A stretch of DNA of 64,000 nt, from assembly GCA_026119855.1 (NCBI GenBank), contig JAOWBW010000302.1:1026339-1090338 (forward strand), given 5' to 3'. The notes below the pieces were generated by a model. The model was given only the letters and a program-made list of their open reading frames with translations, made no database searches and was not told where the DNA came from. This DNA is from Campanula takesimana. Its lineage: Eukaryota; Streptophyta; Magnoliopsida; Asterales; Campanulaceae. The position numbers and the translations under genes are program-made. Shown piece by piece: positions 1-10,100 of this stretch (positions are counted from its first letter, which is position 1; each line of letters starts with the position of its first letter).

Positions 1-169
1 AAAATCTCTATCAGTCTAGTTTCTAGATATCTTCTCGGTTTAGCATTTATATTTTTCTAGAATAAGTTATGAATTTTTTACTGAGTGATGCGCACATGGA
101 CAGATTCATACGGATTTTGACAAGTCTTTTGATCTCTCATATTTCTAGGCAATCTTATCCTTTAATAAT
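1..169. other. AT-rich sequence with no recognised feature
   Basis: No open frame, repeat or RNA gene could be supported here. It may be the outer, more diverged part of the inverted repeat that follows, since short stretches near 145-170 weakly resemble the reverse complement of 845-900. Confidence 0.4.
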
Positions 170-900
170 TAAGTGTTAGTTTATCTTTTGTGTACTTTAG
201 TATTCCTATGCTTGGAGGAATGTTCCAAGTCTATTATAAATACCCTACTAATGCAATTGTAATGGAGAGGGAGTTGAGTTTTATATTAAAGATCAAGTCT
301 TTTGACTTTGTTTTAGAAGATGGATTTCTTCTAGTTATCTTATCCCTTAGGTTGGGTGCCTTTGGATGGTGATTTGGCTCATATTCTTAGGTGGATTCCT
401 TTAAATATCGAGTTCATTAAACCCTTGTTTGTTCACTTATGTTACCTTCGATGACTTCTCCACTTTTCCGGCATCAAATTGGTATACCAATTTGACACCG
501 GAAAAACGTAGCGGAAACGAAGAGAAAAGAAAAGAGGATAAAAACGGATATTAATGGATAGGAATGCTCACCACCTTCAAGGAATCCATCTTGAAGATAC
601 AGGGCATAAATGCTCACCACTCAATGGAATACACCGAAGAGATACAGAGTAACAAGTTGTTCAACGCTCTAATGGAATCCACCAAAGAGATAACAACAAG
701 AAAGAAGGCACAAAGAACAACTTAATATTTTATTAACTCAAAATTCAACTCTCAATATCTTTTACAATGCTATCTAGTAGGGTATTTATAGTTACTTGGA
801 ACATCCCTCCAAGCTTAGGAATCATCAAAATACTTAAGGATTGATATAGCAATTATTATGTAGAGATAAGATAAGATAGAAAACTTAAAAGACATGATAA
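170..900. repeat. Diverged inverted repeat, probably two copia LTR ends joined at the primer-binding site
   Basis: Two arms of roughly 300-400 bp face each other around a near-perfect palindrome at about 470-515, centred on AATTGGTATACCAATT. The left arm near 200-250 (cttggaggaatgttccaag, then ataaataccctacta) is matched on the opposite strand near 765-815 (cttggagggatgttccaag, ataaataccctacta). Read outward to inward, each arm ends in a run like CCGG-n-CAAATTGGTAT. This looks like the end of a copia LTR followed by the first bases of a TGGTATCAGAGC primer-binding site. No coding region survives between the arms. A foldback transposon is the alternative. Confidence 0.5.
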
Positions 901-1200
901 GTATGAAGACTTTCTCAATTTTCGAATGAATTTGTCCCTGTGACTGCTTTATGGTCAAACAACCATAACTCTCTCTAGAAAAATCCAAATAATGATAAAA
1001 AAAGTTCTATAGAATCTTGACTTAAAGACCTATCTGTTGATATGTTGTTTGTAATTTTTGGATGAAAGGTTCGAGAGATAGACACTTTTAAAATGGACTG
1101 ATTTTATTGAAAGTGTCGAATACCAAGCACTCGGTTCCGGCGTCACAAAATCTAGTTGATCAAGAATCCTATTTCGAACCGGACGGAACGACTATTTTGT
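901..1200. other. Upstream flank of the host pseudogene, nothing recognised
   Basis: This 300 bp lies between the inverted repeat and the TATA box of the 7S-globulin-like pseudogene. It presumably holds remnants of that gene's promoter, but no specific site could be supported. Confidence 0.3.
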
Positions 1201-1210
1201 TATAAAATAC
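1201..1210 (+). promoter_or_regulatory. TATA box of the 7S-globulin-like pseudogene
   Basis: TATAAAATAC lies 46 bp upstream of the ATG at 1247. This fits a plant core promoter with a short 5' leader and with the intronless family that follows. Activity is not shown. Confidence 0.5.
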
Positions 1211-1246
1211 ATCCATTCCCTACATAAAAAAGTCCACCACACCTCA

Positions 1247-2103
1247 ATGACATCCTCTTTCCATTTGGTTGTTTTCTGCTCACTTCTTTTCATATCAGCC
1301 CACTTTGGCCAAAACCAGTACTCAGTCCAAAATCAAAGCCGTACTTCTCCAAGTCACAAAAGACCCCAAAACCCTCCAATACCTCACCCAAATCAACCAA
1401 AGAACCCCCCTTTTTCCCTATCCTTAGCCGTTGATCTAGGTGGTCGATATTTATGGACTGACTGCGATACCAATGGCTATAACTCCTCCACATACCAATT
1501 TCACGACTGTTTTTCCTCTCAATGCCAAAATTCAAGGGAAAATACATTTTGTAACTCATGTGCTTCTCCAGTTAATTCCATTTGTCACAATCTCTCGTGC
1601 GCTCACTTTGCATTCAACCCATTCGGGCCCTCAAGGGTAGCTGCAGGCCTGGCGGGAGATGTTGTCTCGGTCCAATCAACAAACGGGAAGAACCCGACCA
1701 GGGTTGTTTCCGTCCCTGAGTTTTTATTCTTTTGCGCTGATAATAAACTTGGTCTCTTAGAGGGTCTTGCTTAAGGTGTCACGGGCAGTGCTGGTTTTGG
1801 TAGGACAACGATCTCACTTTCTTCCCAATTCGCAAGGTTTTTCGATTACCGTAAAATATTTGCCCTATGCTTGAGCCCTTCTTCAAAAGGTGTCATCTTC
1901 ATTGGTGATGGACCTTATCAATTTCTTCCCAATGTAAATGCTGCTTCAAATCTTACTTACACCCCACTTATAATCAATCGTGGTCGTGCAGTAGAGCAGC
2001 CATATGCAGATTAGTTTATCGAGGTTAAGTCAATCAAAGTCAACGGAGAAGTCATTCCTATAAACACAACACTTCTTTCCTTTGACAGTACTGGTGTGGG
2101 CGG
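1247..2103 (+). pseudogene. Basic 7S globulin / xylanase-inhibitor-like (TAXI) aspartic-protease homologue, broken
   Basis: The family comprises secreted, pepsin-fold proteins (basic 7S globulin, EDGP, TAXI-type inhibitors) with a signal peptide and many cysteines. Visible here are a hydrophobic N-terminus (residues 1-20), the first active-site-like strand AVDLGGRYLWTDCD, a Cys-rich segment, DVVSVQSTNGKNP, RVVSVPEFLFFCA, then past a stop GSAGFGRTTISLSSQFA, GVIFIGDGPYQFLPN and IEVKSIKVNGEVIP. The native-looking stretch QVTKDPKTLQYLTQINQRTP (about 1340-1410) reads in another frame, so there are two offsetting frameshifts near the start. In-frame stops are TAA at 1772-1774 and TAG at 2012-2014. 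The gene ends abruptly at 2103, where LTR A begins, and its second half is not in the window. It is the only host-gene sequence seen. Confidence 0.85.
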
Positions 2104-3089
2104 TGTAGATACCCCGGGGGAGCCACGGCTTGGCTAGAGCGCGTGAGGCTATCCTATGATGTCTATTTTGGTTTTAATGTTTAGAGTCGCCACCTATGTT
2201 TTTAACGGAACATAAGAAAAACCTAATATAAAGCCTATGTTTTGATACAAAAACCAGAGATTCTTGTTATGAGGTTCGGGGGTTAGGTTACGAGATGGGA
2301 AGTACTTAAACATCCATCTCGCCCAACTAATGTTTGTCTTGCTTGTTCATAGTCTACATGAAAAATGTTCTTCCTATTCTTTGATTAATGATAAAAGGGG
2401 TTAAAAAAGGGGTTTTGAATGTAGGGAGATAAATCCTTAACCAACTTCAATATAGTGAAGTAATCTTTGGTGTCATGTCCCAAAATATTTTGGGTGATTG
2501 CACACTTGATTAAGAAAGTGAGAGAGGAGATGAAGATGAGAGAAATAAAGAAAATAAGAGAGATGAAGATTACCTAAACTTCAAGAGTCTTCAAGAGCTT
2601 CTTTAGGGAAAGTCCTCAAAATGCCTTAAAGTTTTAGTATAGTTTTTTTTTTTGTAGAGTTTTCTTATGCCAAAAAGGAGTCCTTTGAAATGGTGGAGAA
2701 GAAGGGTTTATATAGGTGTAAAACAGATATTTTTTGTGCCAAAACAAAGTCACAAAGATAAATTTCCTAGGCAAAATCATGTAAAATGAGCAAGGGAGGG
2801 ATTCTTGGACAGAATCTGTAACTGACGCCCAGATGCGCGCGCCTCCTGTCTTGAGGGCGGGATGCGCGCGCGTCTGGCCTATAGAGGCGGAGGTGCGCGA
2901 CTTTGAAATGGCATTTTGACATAATGGACTAGAAAGTCAGCACTATTATTCAGTTTAGTCCCTGGACTTAACAGGGTTAGTCAGGAACTTAACAAAAGTA
3001 ACAAAAACTAACGAAAAATAATTAAAATAGGAAGAAACACAAAATCAAATATGCGATCGGGGTGAGCGGTCTAAGGAGGGGTGTCTACA
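2104..3089 (-). mobile_element. Element A: 3' LTR of a Tat-type Ty3/gypsy element (986 bp)
   Basis: It starts TGTAGATACC and ends GGTGTCTACA, an inverted terminal pair. It is homologous along its length to the B LTRs at 4022-4986 and 53504-54490. The purine tract (minus strand CCGAGGGGCTC) lies immediately to its right at 3090-3100, so this is the 3' LTR of a minus-strand element. A minus-strand TATATAAA is at 2714-2707. A GC-rich motif cluster (CCAGATGCGCGCGCC and its inverse) lies at about 2825-2905, upstream of it. The other LTR of A is not in the window. A solo LTR is unlikely because element-like internal sequence follows. Confidence 0.8.
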
Positions 3090-3299
3090 GAGCCCCTCGG
3101 TGGCGTGGATTGCGAAGAAAAACGCGTCGACGAAAGAAAGACATCCGCAAAGGACATCACCAAGAAAAAGCAAAGACTCGATGAAAGCAAGAATTAGAAA
3201 TTGCGAGAGATAGAGGTGCGCTCCCTGTGTGCCCAACTTTTGTTGATAAATGAGGTGCGGTGGCATGAGGTAGCCCACCGTTGCTAAGGTTTAGAGTCT
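3090..3299 (-). other. Element A: polypurine tract and 3' untranslated region
   Basis: The first bases after the LTR (gagcccctcgg on +) form the minus-strand polypurine tract next to the 3' LTR. The following stretch, with acgcgtcgacgaaagaaag, matches the corresponding part of B at 13866-13990. This shows A and B belong to the same family. Confidence 0.65.
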
Positions 3300-3304
3300 G
3301 GTTA

Positions 3305-3945
3305 GCAGACTGAGGCTGGGACCGTTTAGAGGAACCGTGTTGCCCATTTGGAGTCCGTTGAGAGGACTGAAGATGAAACCCATTAGTGAGTTTCGTTTGC
3401 TGAGGCTGGGACCGTTTAGAGGAACCGTGTTGCCCATTTGGAGTCTGTTGAGAAGACTGAAGCTGAAATCCATTAGTGAGTTCTGTTTGCTGAGGTTGGG
3501 ACCGTTTAGAGGAACCGTGTTGCCCATTTGGAGTCTGTTGAGAGGACTGAAGCTGAAACCTGTTAGTGAGTTCCGTTTGCTGAGGCTGGGACCGTTTAGA
3601 GGAACTGTGTTACCCATTTGGAGTCCGTTGAGAGGACTGAAGCTGAAACCCGTTAGTGAGTTCCGTTTGCTGAGGCTGGGACCGTTTAGAGGAACCGTGT
3701 TGCCCATTTGGAGTCCGTTGAGAGGACTGAAGCTGAAACCTGTTAGTGAGTTCCGTTTGCTGAGGCTGGGACCGTTTAGAGGAACCGTGTTGCCCATTTG
3801 GAGCCCGTTGAGAGGACTGAAGTTGAAATCCATTAGTGATTTCCGTTTGCTGAGGCTGGGACCATTTAGAGGAACCGTGTTGCCCATTTGGAGCCCGTGG
3901 AGAGGACTGAAGCTGAAACCCGTTAGTGAGATCCGTTTGCTGATC
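3305..3945. repeat. Element A: seven tandem copies of a 90-bp unit
   Basis: The phase marker tgaggctggg (once tgaggttggg) recurs at 3311, 3401, 3491, 3581, 3671, 3761 and 3851, exactly 90 bp apart. Each unit contains the hairpin AGTCCGTTGAGAGGACT (5-bp stem). Because 90 is a multiple of 3, both strands show long periodic open frames here. These are by-products of the repeat and not genes. Confidence 0.9.
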
Positions 3946-4021
3946 TGAAGTCCGTTTAGAGGACTGGCTGAATCCGTTTAGGGCATCCGTTCGCCGGTTT
4001 AAAGCCCATTTAGAGGACTGG
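3946..4021. repeat. Element A: shorter hairpin repeats, left of the B insertion
   Basis: Units of the type AGTCCGTTTAGAGGACT-GGCTGAATCCGTTTAG follow the 90-bp array. They are interrupted at 4021/4022 by element B and resume at 54491. This continuity identifies the B insertion point. Confidence 0.75.
4017..4021. repeat. Left target-site duplication of element B (ACTGG)
   Basis: ACTGG directly precedes the B LTR. AGTGG directly follows the other B LTR at 54491-54495. This is a five-base duplication with one mismatch. The flanks join into the repeat phrase gactggctgaat that occurs repeatedly in the A array. Confidence 0.6.
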
Positions 4022-4989
4022 TGTAGATACCCTGGGAGGGGCCCGCGGCTTGGCTAGAGCGTGCGGGTGGATCCTAGGATGTCTAACCGTGTTTTAATTG
4101 TAGAGTCGCCACCTATGTTTTAGAGGAACATAAGAAAAACCTAATGTATAGGCTAAGTTGGATTACGAAAATAGAGATTCTTGTTATGAGGTCCGGGGGT
4201 TAGGTTACGAGATGAGAAGTACTTAAACACCCATCTCGCCCAACTAATGTTGGTCTTGCATGTTCAAAGTCTACAAATGTAAAATAATGTTCTTCCTATT
4301 CTTGACTATAAATAAAAGGGGGTTTAAAATAGGGGTTTTTAGAATGTAAGGAGATAACTCCTTGGCTAACTTCAATGAAATGAAGTAGTCTTTGGTGTCA
4401 TGTCCCAAAATGGTTTGGGTGATTGCACATTTGATTAAAGTAGACCAAAGAGAGGAGAGATGAGGTAGAAAGGAGAGAAAAGAGTAGTTTTTTTACCTAT
4501 ACTTCAAAGTGACTTCAAGTATTTCTTGGGAAGTTGCCTTTGAAAATGCCTTGAATGTATTTATGTATAGTTTTTGTAGAGAAGAGAATTTTCGGTCCCT
4601 TGAAATGGTGGAGAAGGGATGCTTTTATAGTTGTAAAACATATGTTTTTGGTTCCAAAACTCAGTCACCAAGAAATCTTTCCTGGGCAAAATCCTGTAAA
4701 AATGAGCAAGGGAGAGATTCTTGGACAGAAATCTGTAACTGACGCCCAGAGGCGCGCACTTCCTACCTCGGGGGCGGAAGGGGCGCGCGTCTGGCTCTTA
4801 TAGTCGGAGGCGCGCGACTCAGAGATGGCCTTTTTGACAGAAAGAACTAGAAAGTCAACCCTGTTATTCAGTTTAGTCCCTGGACTTAACGAAGTTAGTT
4901 CAGAACTTAACGGAAGTAACAGAAACTAACGAGAAACACTTAGAATAGGGAGAAACACAAGATCAACCATGCAATCGGGGTGAGCGAAC
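4022..4989 (-). mobile_element. Element B: 3' LTR, left part
   Basis: It starts TGTAGATACC and is homologous to the B 5' LTR (53504-54490) and the A LTR. Its GC-rich cluster (CCAGAGGCGCGCAC ... GCGCGCGTCTGG) is at about 4745-4820. It is cut by element E. The remaining 27 bases of the LTR are at 13839-13865. Confidence 0.8.
4982..4986. repeat. Candidate target-site duplication of element E (GAGCG)
   Basis: GAGCG here matches GAGCG at 13840-13844, the two sides of the E insertion within tgagcggt of the B LTR. Three bases (aac, 4987-4989) lie between it and the E LTR, so the junction is not clean. Confidence 0.45.
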
Positions 4990-7098
4990 TGTCGCGACCC
5001 CGGACCCCGCGGGCCCCGGGACCGCGATCTGGACGTCGACTCTAACAATAAACTCCAAAATACCGAAGTTAAAAATTTCATTTAATACCAAAAGGTGATA
5101 ATTCAAAGTTTTACAAAACCGAGTTTGACAAAACCCAATTACAACTATCACAAACTTCCACAAGTTTATGCTCAAATAAATACAAATATAAAATTCTTAA
5201 CGACGTCATTGTTCGGTACAAATACCCCAAAAGGTTACACATTTATATAATGTAAACCAACCTATACAACCTTCCCCAAAAGAACGTTTCCACACTCGAC
5301 GTCCTCTTTCTCGTGATCAGCGAGACTATTCCTTAGCACCTGGGGGGGGGGGGGTTAAGGAAAAACAAAGATAAAAGGAAAGGGGGTGAGATAAATCTCA
5401 ATAAGTTACTAATGCAACTACATGACATGCTATGATGCAATAAGCAATAAACAATAATTACTATCACATAGCACATAGCAGTTGACATATAACATATAGC
5501 AGCGGAAATAAACACATAACAAAGGATATAGCCAAGGTTTTCCAAACCGGAACATCCAAATAAGGATCGCTGCGCAGCTTCAATAATCACCAAATCATCA
5601 TCTTCATAATAGCATGAAAGCCGAAGAGAAAACCCCGGTACCGGAACCAATAACCATAAAAGAAGTGTCACAAAGGACGGGAGACATGCCACAAAGTCAT
5701 GCTCCAAGTAAAGCTAAAATGCACACAAAGGAGCTAGCTCTTCTCACATCCAAGGCCAATCTGGAGGAGGGCAATAAGGGGGCAAAACAATGGTCAACAT
5801 CACAATGGACTTGGCCGTGCCATCATAATGTTTCGCATCTCCCAAACACACACAAAATACCAGCTGGACTTTCACGTAAAGGCTAAGTAATAAAATACTA
5901 GCACGATAATCAACAAAGGATTCCAAAGTAGGGAATCAAGCCAAATAATCACCAAGAAGATGACATGAACCAACAATACACAATAAAGGTGCTTCGAAGT
6001 CCAAAATAACAATCAATGAATTTCAAGCACAAACTTGATCACAAAGGACCCAATTCTATCACTAAAGTGTACTACAATGATCACTAGGGTCAACTAGGAG
6101 GACACCCAAGAATTGGAGCACAACGCATTCTTTAGTCACACAATTTAACAAAATGTACATTTTTCAGAGATCTGTGCGGCCGCCCACGATGGGTTGTGCG
6201 GTCGCCCAAAGTGCCTTAAAACAAGAACAAAAGCCTTCAGAAAGATGCGCGGCCGCCCAGGAAGTTTTGTGCGGTCGCACAACATGCCGGAATCGCCAGA
6301 AATCGGGAAGAACAACATGGGTTCTTCCATTTCCAACCCAAAACACATTTAACCAAAATCCCAACTTTCCAACTCATATACTAAAGTGTCAAAACAACTT
6401 ATAAGTCTAAAAAGGCTCCTAAAACAACATTTAACAACCAAAATCAAGAATCAAACCCAACATTCAAGATTTCACCATTTTTGATCAAAAACCCAAATAA
6501 ATTCCAAACAAATTCAAAACTCATCCAAACTTCACATACAACACATCAAACATTATCTAAGCATGATATGAACATTTTAGCATTTAAATGGGGGAAAAGT
6601 AACTTACTTGCAAATTCTCAAAGTTGACGGATTTCAAATCTTTTTGACTCTACACGATCCTAGCGACGATCTAAACAACGTTTACGTTTTAAGAAATGAG
6701 AAAAGATGAGAGGAAGAAGGAGTAAATGAAGAGAGAAGAAGAAGAAGAAAACTTACCAAACTTGGAGGAGAGAGAGAGAGTTTTCTGGGAGATGAGTGAA
6801 AGAATGAGGGAGAAGGTGAGGGAGGAGAGGGAGTAGGGGAAATTATTTTTGAAATGTTACAACTAGACCCCCTCCCCATACTAACACAGTTTCTTACACT
6901 CCCGACTAACAATTAAGACTCAACACTTCCACACTAGCCCAAATAACTCGAATAAAATGCTAGGCATAAATATTATAACACATAAGTTGCACACTTAAAT
7001 ATTTAAATAAATAATAATTTAAATAAATCAATAAGCAATTAATTAAATAAAAATCATTTATTACTAATAAAATAGAGCCTATATTTCGGGTCGTGACA
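4990..7098 (-). mobile_element. Element E: 3' LTR
   Basis: It begins TGTCGCGACC and ends GGTCGTGACA, 2109 bp. A G-run occurs at 5341-5354. A cluster of GCGGCCGCCCA / GCGGTCGCCCA motifs lies at about 6174-6283. A purine-rich GA tract is at about 6710-6840. Open frames at 5333-5707, 5614-5886, 6145-6404 and 6682-6912 recur in the other LTR and are not considered genes. Confidence 0.9.
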
Positions 7099-7116
7099 TT
7101 CACTCCCCCTTAAAGA
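7099..7116 (-). other. Element E: polypurine tract
   Basis: On the minus strand the sequence before the 3' LTR is TTTAAGGGGGAGTGAA, a typical plus-strand priming tract next to the LTR start TGTCACGACC. Confidence 0.75.
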
Positions 7117-7147
7117 AAATTTGACCCGAATTTTAACGAGACTCACC

Positions 7148-10100
7148 TCAAACAAAAAGCCACGGAAATTTCCTCTCGATCTCATCACGAAGCTCCCACG
7201 TCGACTCCTCGATGTTATGATTCCTCCAAAGGACTCGAACCAACGCAATGCTTTTGCTCCTCAACTCTTGGACTTTGGAATCTAAGATCCGAACAGGTCG
7301 TTCCTCATAAGACATATCTGGCTCAATATCCTCCGGTATCCTCGGTAACACGTGAGACGGATCATGAACATACTTCCGAAGCATAGAAACGTGAAAGACG
7401 TTGTGCAACCGGTCCAAAGATGGCGGTAACGCGAGACGATACGCAAGAAGTCCAACCTTTCCCACAACCTCAAACGGACCAATAAACCTCGGAGCCAACT
7501 TGCCTTTCTTCCCAAACCTACGGATACCCACCTTTGGAGATACTTTCAAGAACACCAAATCACCAATCTGAAAACTAAGGTCTCGCCTTCGGTTATCTGC
7601 GTAGCTCTTATGACGACTCTGGGCTGTCTTCAATCTATCCCGGATAACTTTAACCTTCCCAATCGAATCCCGAAGCAAATCAATACCCAAAACTTTCGCT
7701 TCACCGACCTCATCCCAACAAATAGGCGATCTACATTTTCTTCCATACAAAGCCTCAAACGGTGCCATCTCGATACTAGCCTGATAACTGTTATTGTAGG
7801 AGAATTCCACTAACGGTAGGTGCGAATCCCAAGAATCGGAAAAGTCTATCGAACACGCTCGCAACATATCCTCAAGAATCTGAATAGTCCTCTCGGATTG
7901 ACCATCGGTCTGAGGATGAAAAGCCGTACTGAATCGCAAATCTGTACCCAAAGCTTCCTGAAATGCCTTCCAGAATCTAGAAGTGAACCTCGGGTCTCGA
8001 TCTGACACAATGCTAACCGGAACCCCATGCAATCTAACAATATCATCAATATAAAGGGTCGCAAGCCTCTCCATCGAATACCTGATGTCAATAGGCAAGA
8101 AATGGGCACTCTTGGTCAATCTATCCACTATTACCCAAACACTGTCATACTTCCTACGGGTACGAGGCAGTCCCGTAACGAAATCCATAGTCACATGCTC
8201 CCATTTCCACTCGGGAATCTCTAACGGCTGAAGCAATCCCGCGGGTCTATGATGCTCGGCTTTGACCTGCTGACACGTTAAACACCTCGAAACATACTCG
8301 GCTATTTCCCTTTTCATATTAATCCACCAAAATTGTTGCTTCAAATCCTGATACATCTTCGTACTACCCGGATGAATAGTATACCTCGATTTGTGACCCT
8401 CATCAAGAACTCTCTGTTTAATTCCATCAACATCCGGAACACACAAACGACCACGGAAAGTCAAAACTCCACTCGAACTCAATGAAAAATCCTCGAAGTT
8501 CTTTTCCTTCAATTTACCCATTATCTTCACCAACTCGGGATCTTCTTTCTGAGCTTCTTTTATTCTCTGAATTAGGGTCGGAGATACCTTAATATTCGCA
8601 AAAATAGCCCCATGTCTCGATTCACGAGGAGACCAATCTCGAACATCCTCAAGCATTTTCCATTCACGAACCATCATCGAAGCCACATAAGATTTTCTAC
8701 TAATCGCATCGGCTACCACATTCGCCTTCCCCGGATGATAAGAAATCGCACAATCATAGTCCTTCAATAATTCCATCCATCGGCGCTGTCGGTTATTCAA
8801 TTCCTTCTGAGAGAATAGGTACTTCAAACTCTTGTGATCCGTAAAAATCTCAAACTTCGCCCCGTAAAGGTAGTGCTTCCACTTGTGCAACGCAAATACA
8901 ATAGCCGCTAACTCCATATCATGAGTCGGGTAATTCTGCTCACTCGGGGTCAACTTCCTCGAAGCATAAGCAATCACTTTTCCATTCTGCATCAACACAC
9001 AACCCAAACCCTCTTTCGAAGCATCAGTGTAAATCACTAGGCCATCGCTCCCATTAGGCAAAGTCAAAATCGGTGCTGTAGTCAACCTCTTCTTCAATTC
9101 CTCGAAACTCTTGCCACATTTCTTGGTCCACACAAACGGAACATTCTTCCTGGTCAACTGAGTCATCGGAGTAGCGATCCTCGAAAACCCTTCAATAAAC
9201 CTTCGGTAATAACCGGCTAAACCAAGAAAACTACGAATCTCGGTCACTGACTCGGGTCTCTTCCAATCCACTATAGCTTCAATCTTAGACGGATCCACAG
9301 AAATCCCATCTTTAGAAATCACATGACCCAGAAATGACACCTTCTCGAGCCAAAATTCGCATTTACTAAACTTCGCAAATAATTTCTCCCTCGCAAGAAC
9401 GGATAAAACTGTCCTCAAATGCTGCTCATGCTCCTCTCGAGATTTCGAATAAACAAGAATGTCGTCGATGAACACCACCACGAACGAATCAAGATAGGGA
9501 TGGAAAATCCGGTTCATCAAATCCATAAACACGGCCGGCGCGTTAGTCAACCCAAACGGCATAACCAAGAACTCATAATGACCGTAACGAGTGCGAAAAG
9601 CAGTCTTCGGAATATCCTCCGATCGAACCTTCAACTGATGGTACCCACTCCTCAAATCAAGCTTAGAGAAAACCACGGATCCTTGAAGCTGATCAAACAA
9701 ATCATCAATATGCGGTAGGGGATACTTATTCTTCACCGTAACCTGATTCAACTTCCGGTAATCAATGCACAACCTCAACGAACCATCTTTCTTCCGCACA
9801 AACAAAACCGGTGCTCCCCACGGGGAAACACTAGGGCGGATAAACCCTCGATCAAGCAACTCTTGCAGCTGAACCTTCAATTCCTTCAACTCTGCGGGAG
9901 CTAACCTATAAGGCGCTTTCGAAATCGGAGCCGTACCCGGCAAAAGATCTATACAAAACTCAATCTCACGATCGGGAGGCATCTCATACTCGGTAGAGAA
10001 AACATCGGGAAATTCCCGAACTACCCGAACACTATCAAGACTAGGGGATTCTTTCCTAGTATCAAGAACACTAGCCAAATACCCCTCACAACCACTATGC

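Noticed and set aside
2104..3089. Solo LTR interpretation for the LTR next to the host pseudogene
   Set aside because: It is followed by a polypurine tract, 3' untranslated sequence and a tandem array as in element B, so internal sequence is present.
3291..3948. Long overlapping open frames on both strands (about 200 codons each)
   Set aside because: They coincide with a 90-bp tandem repeat whose length is a multiple of three. The proteins are pure repeats with no domain.
5333..6912. Several open frames of 60-124 codons within the left E LTR, repeated at 12073-13652
   Set aside because: They lie inside LTRs, are duplicated only because the LTRs are, and show no family features.
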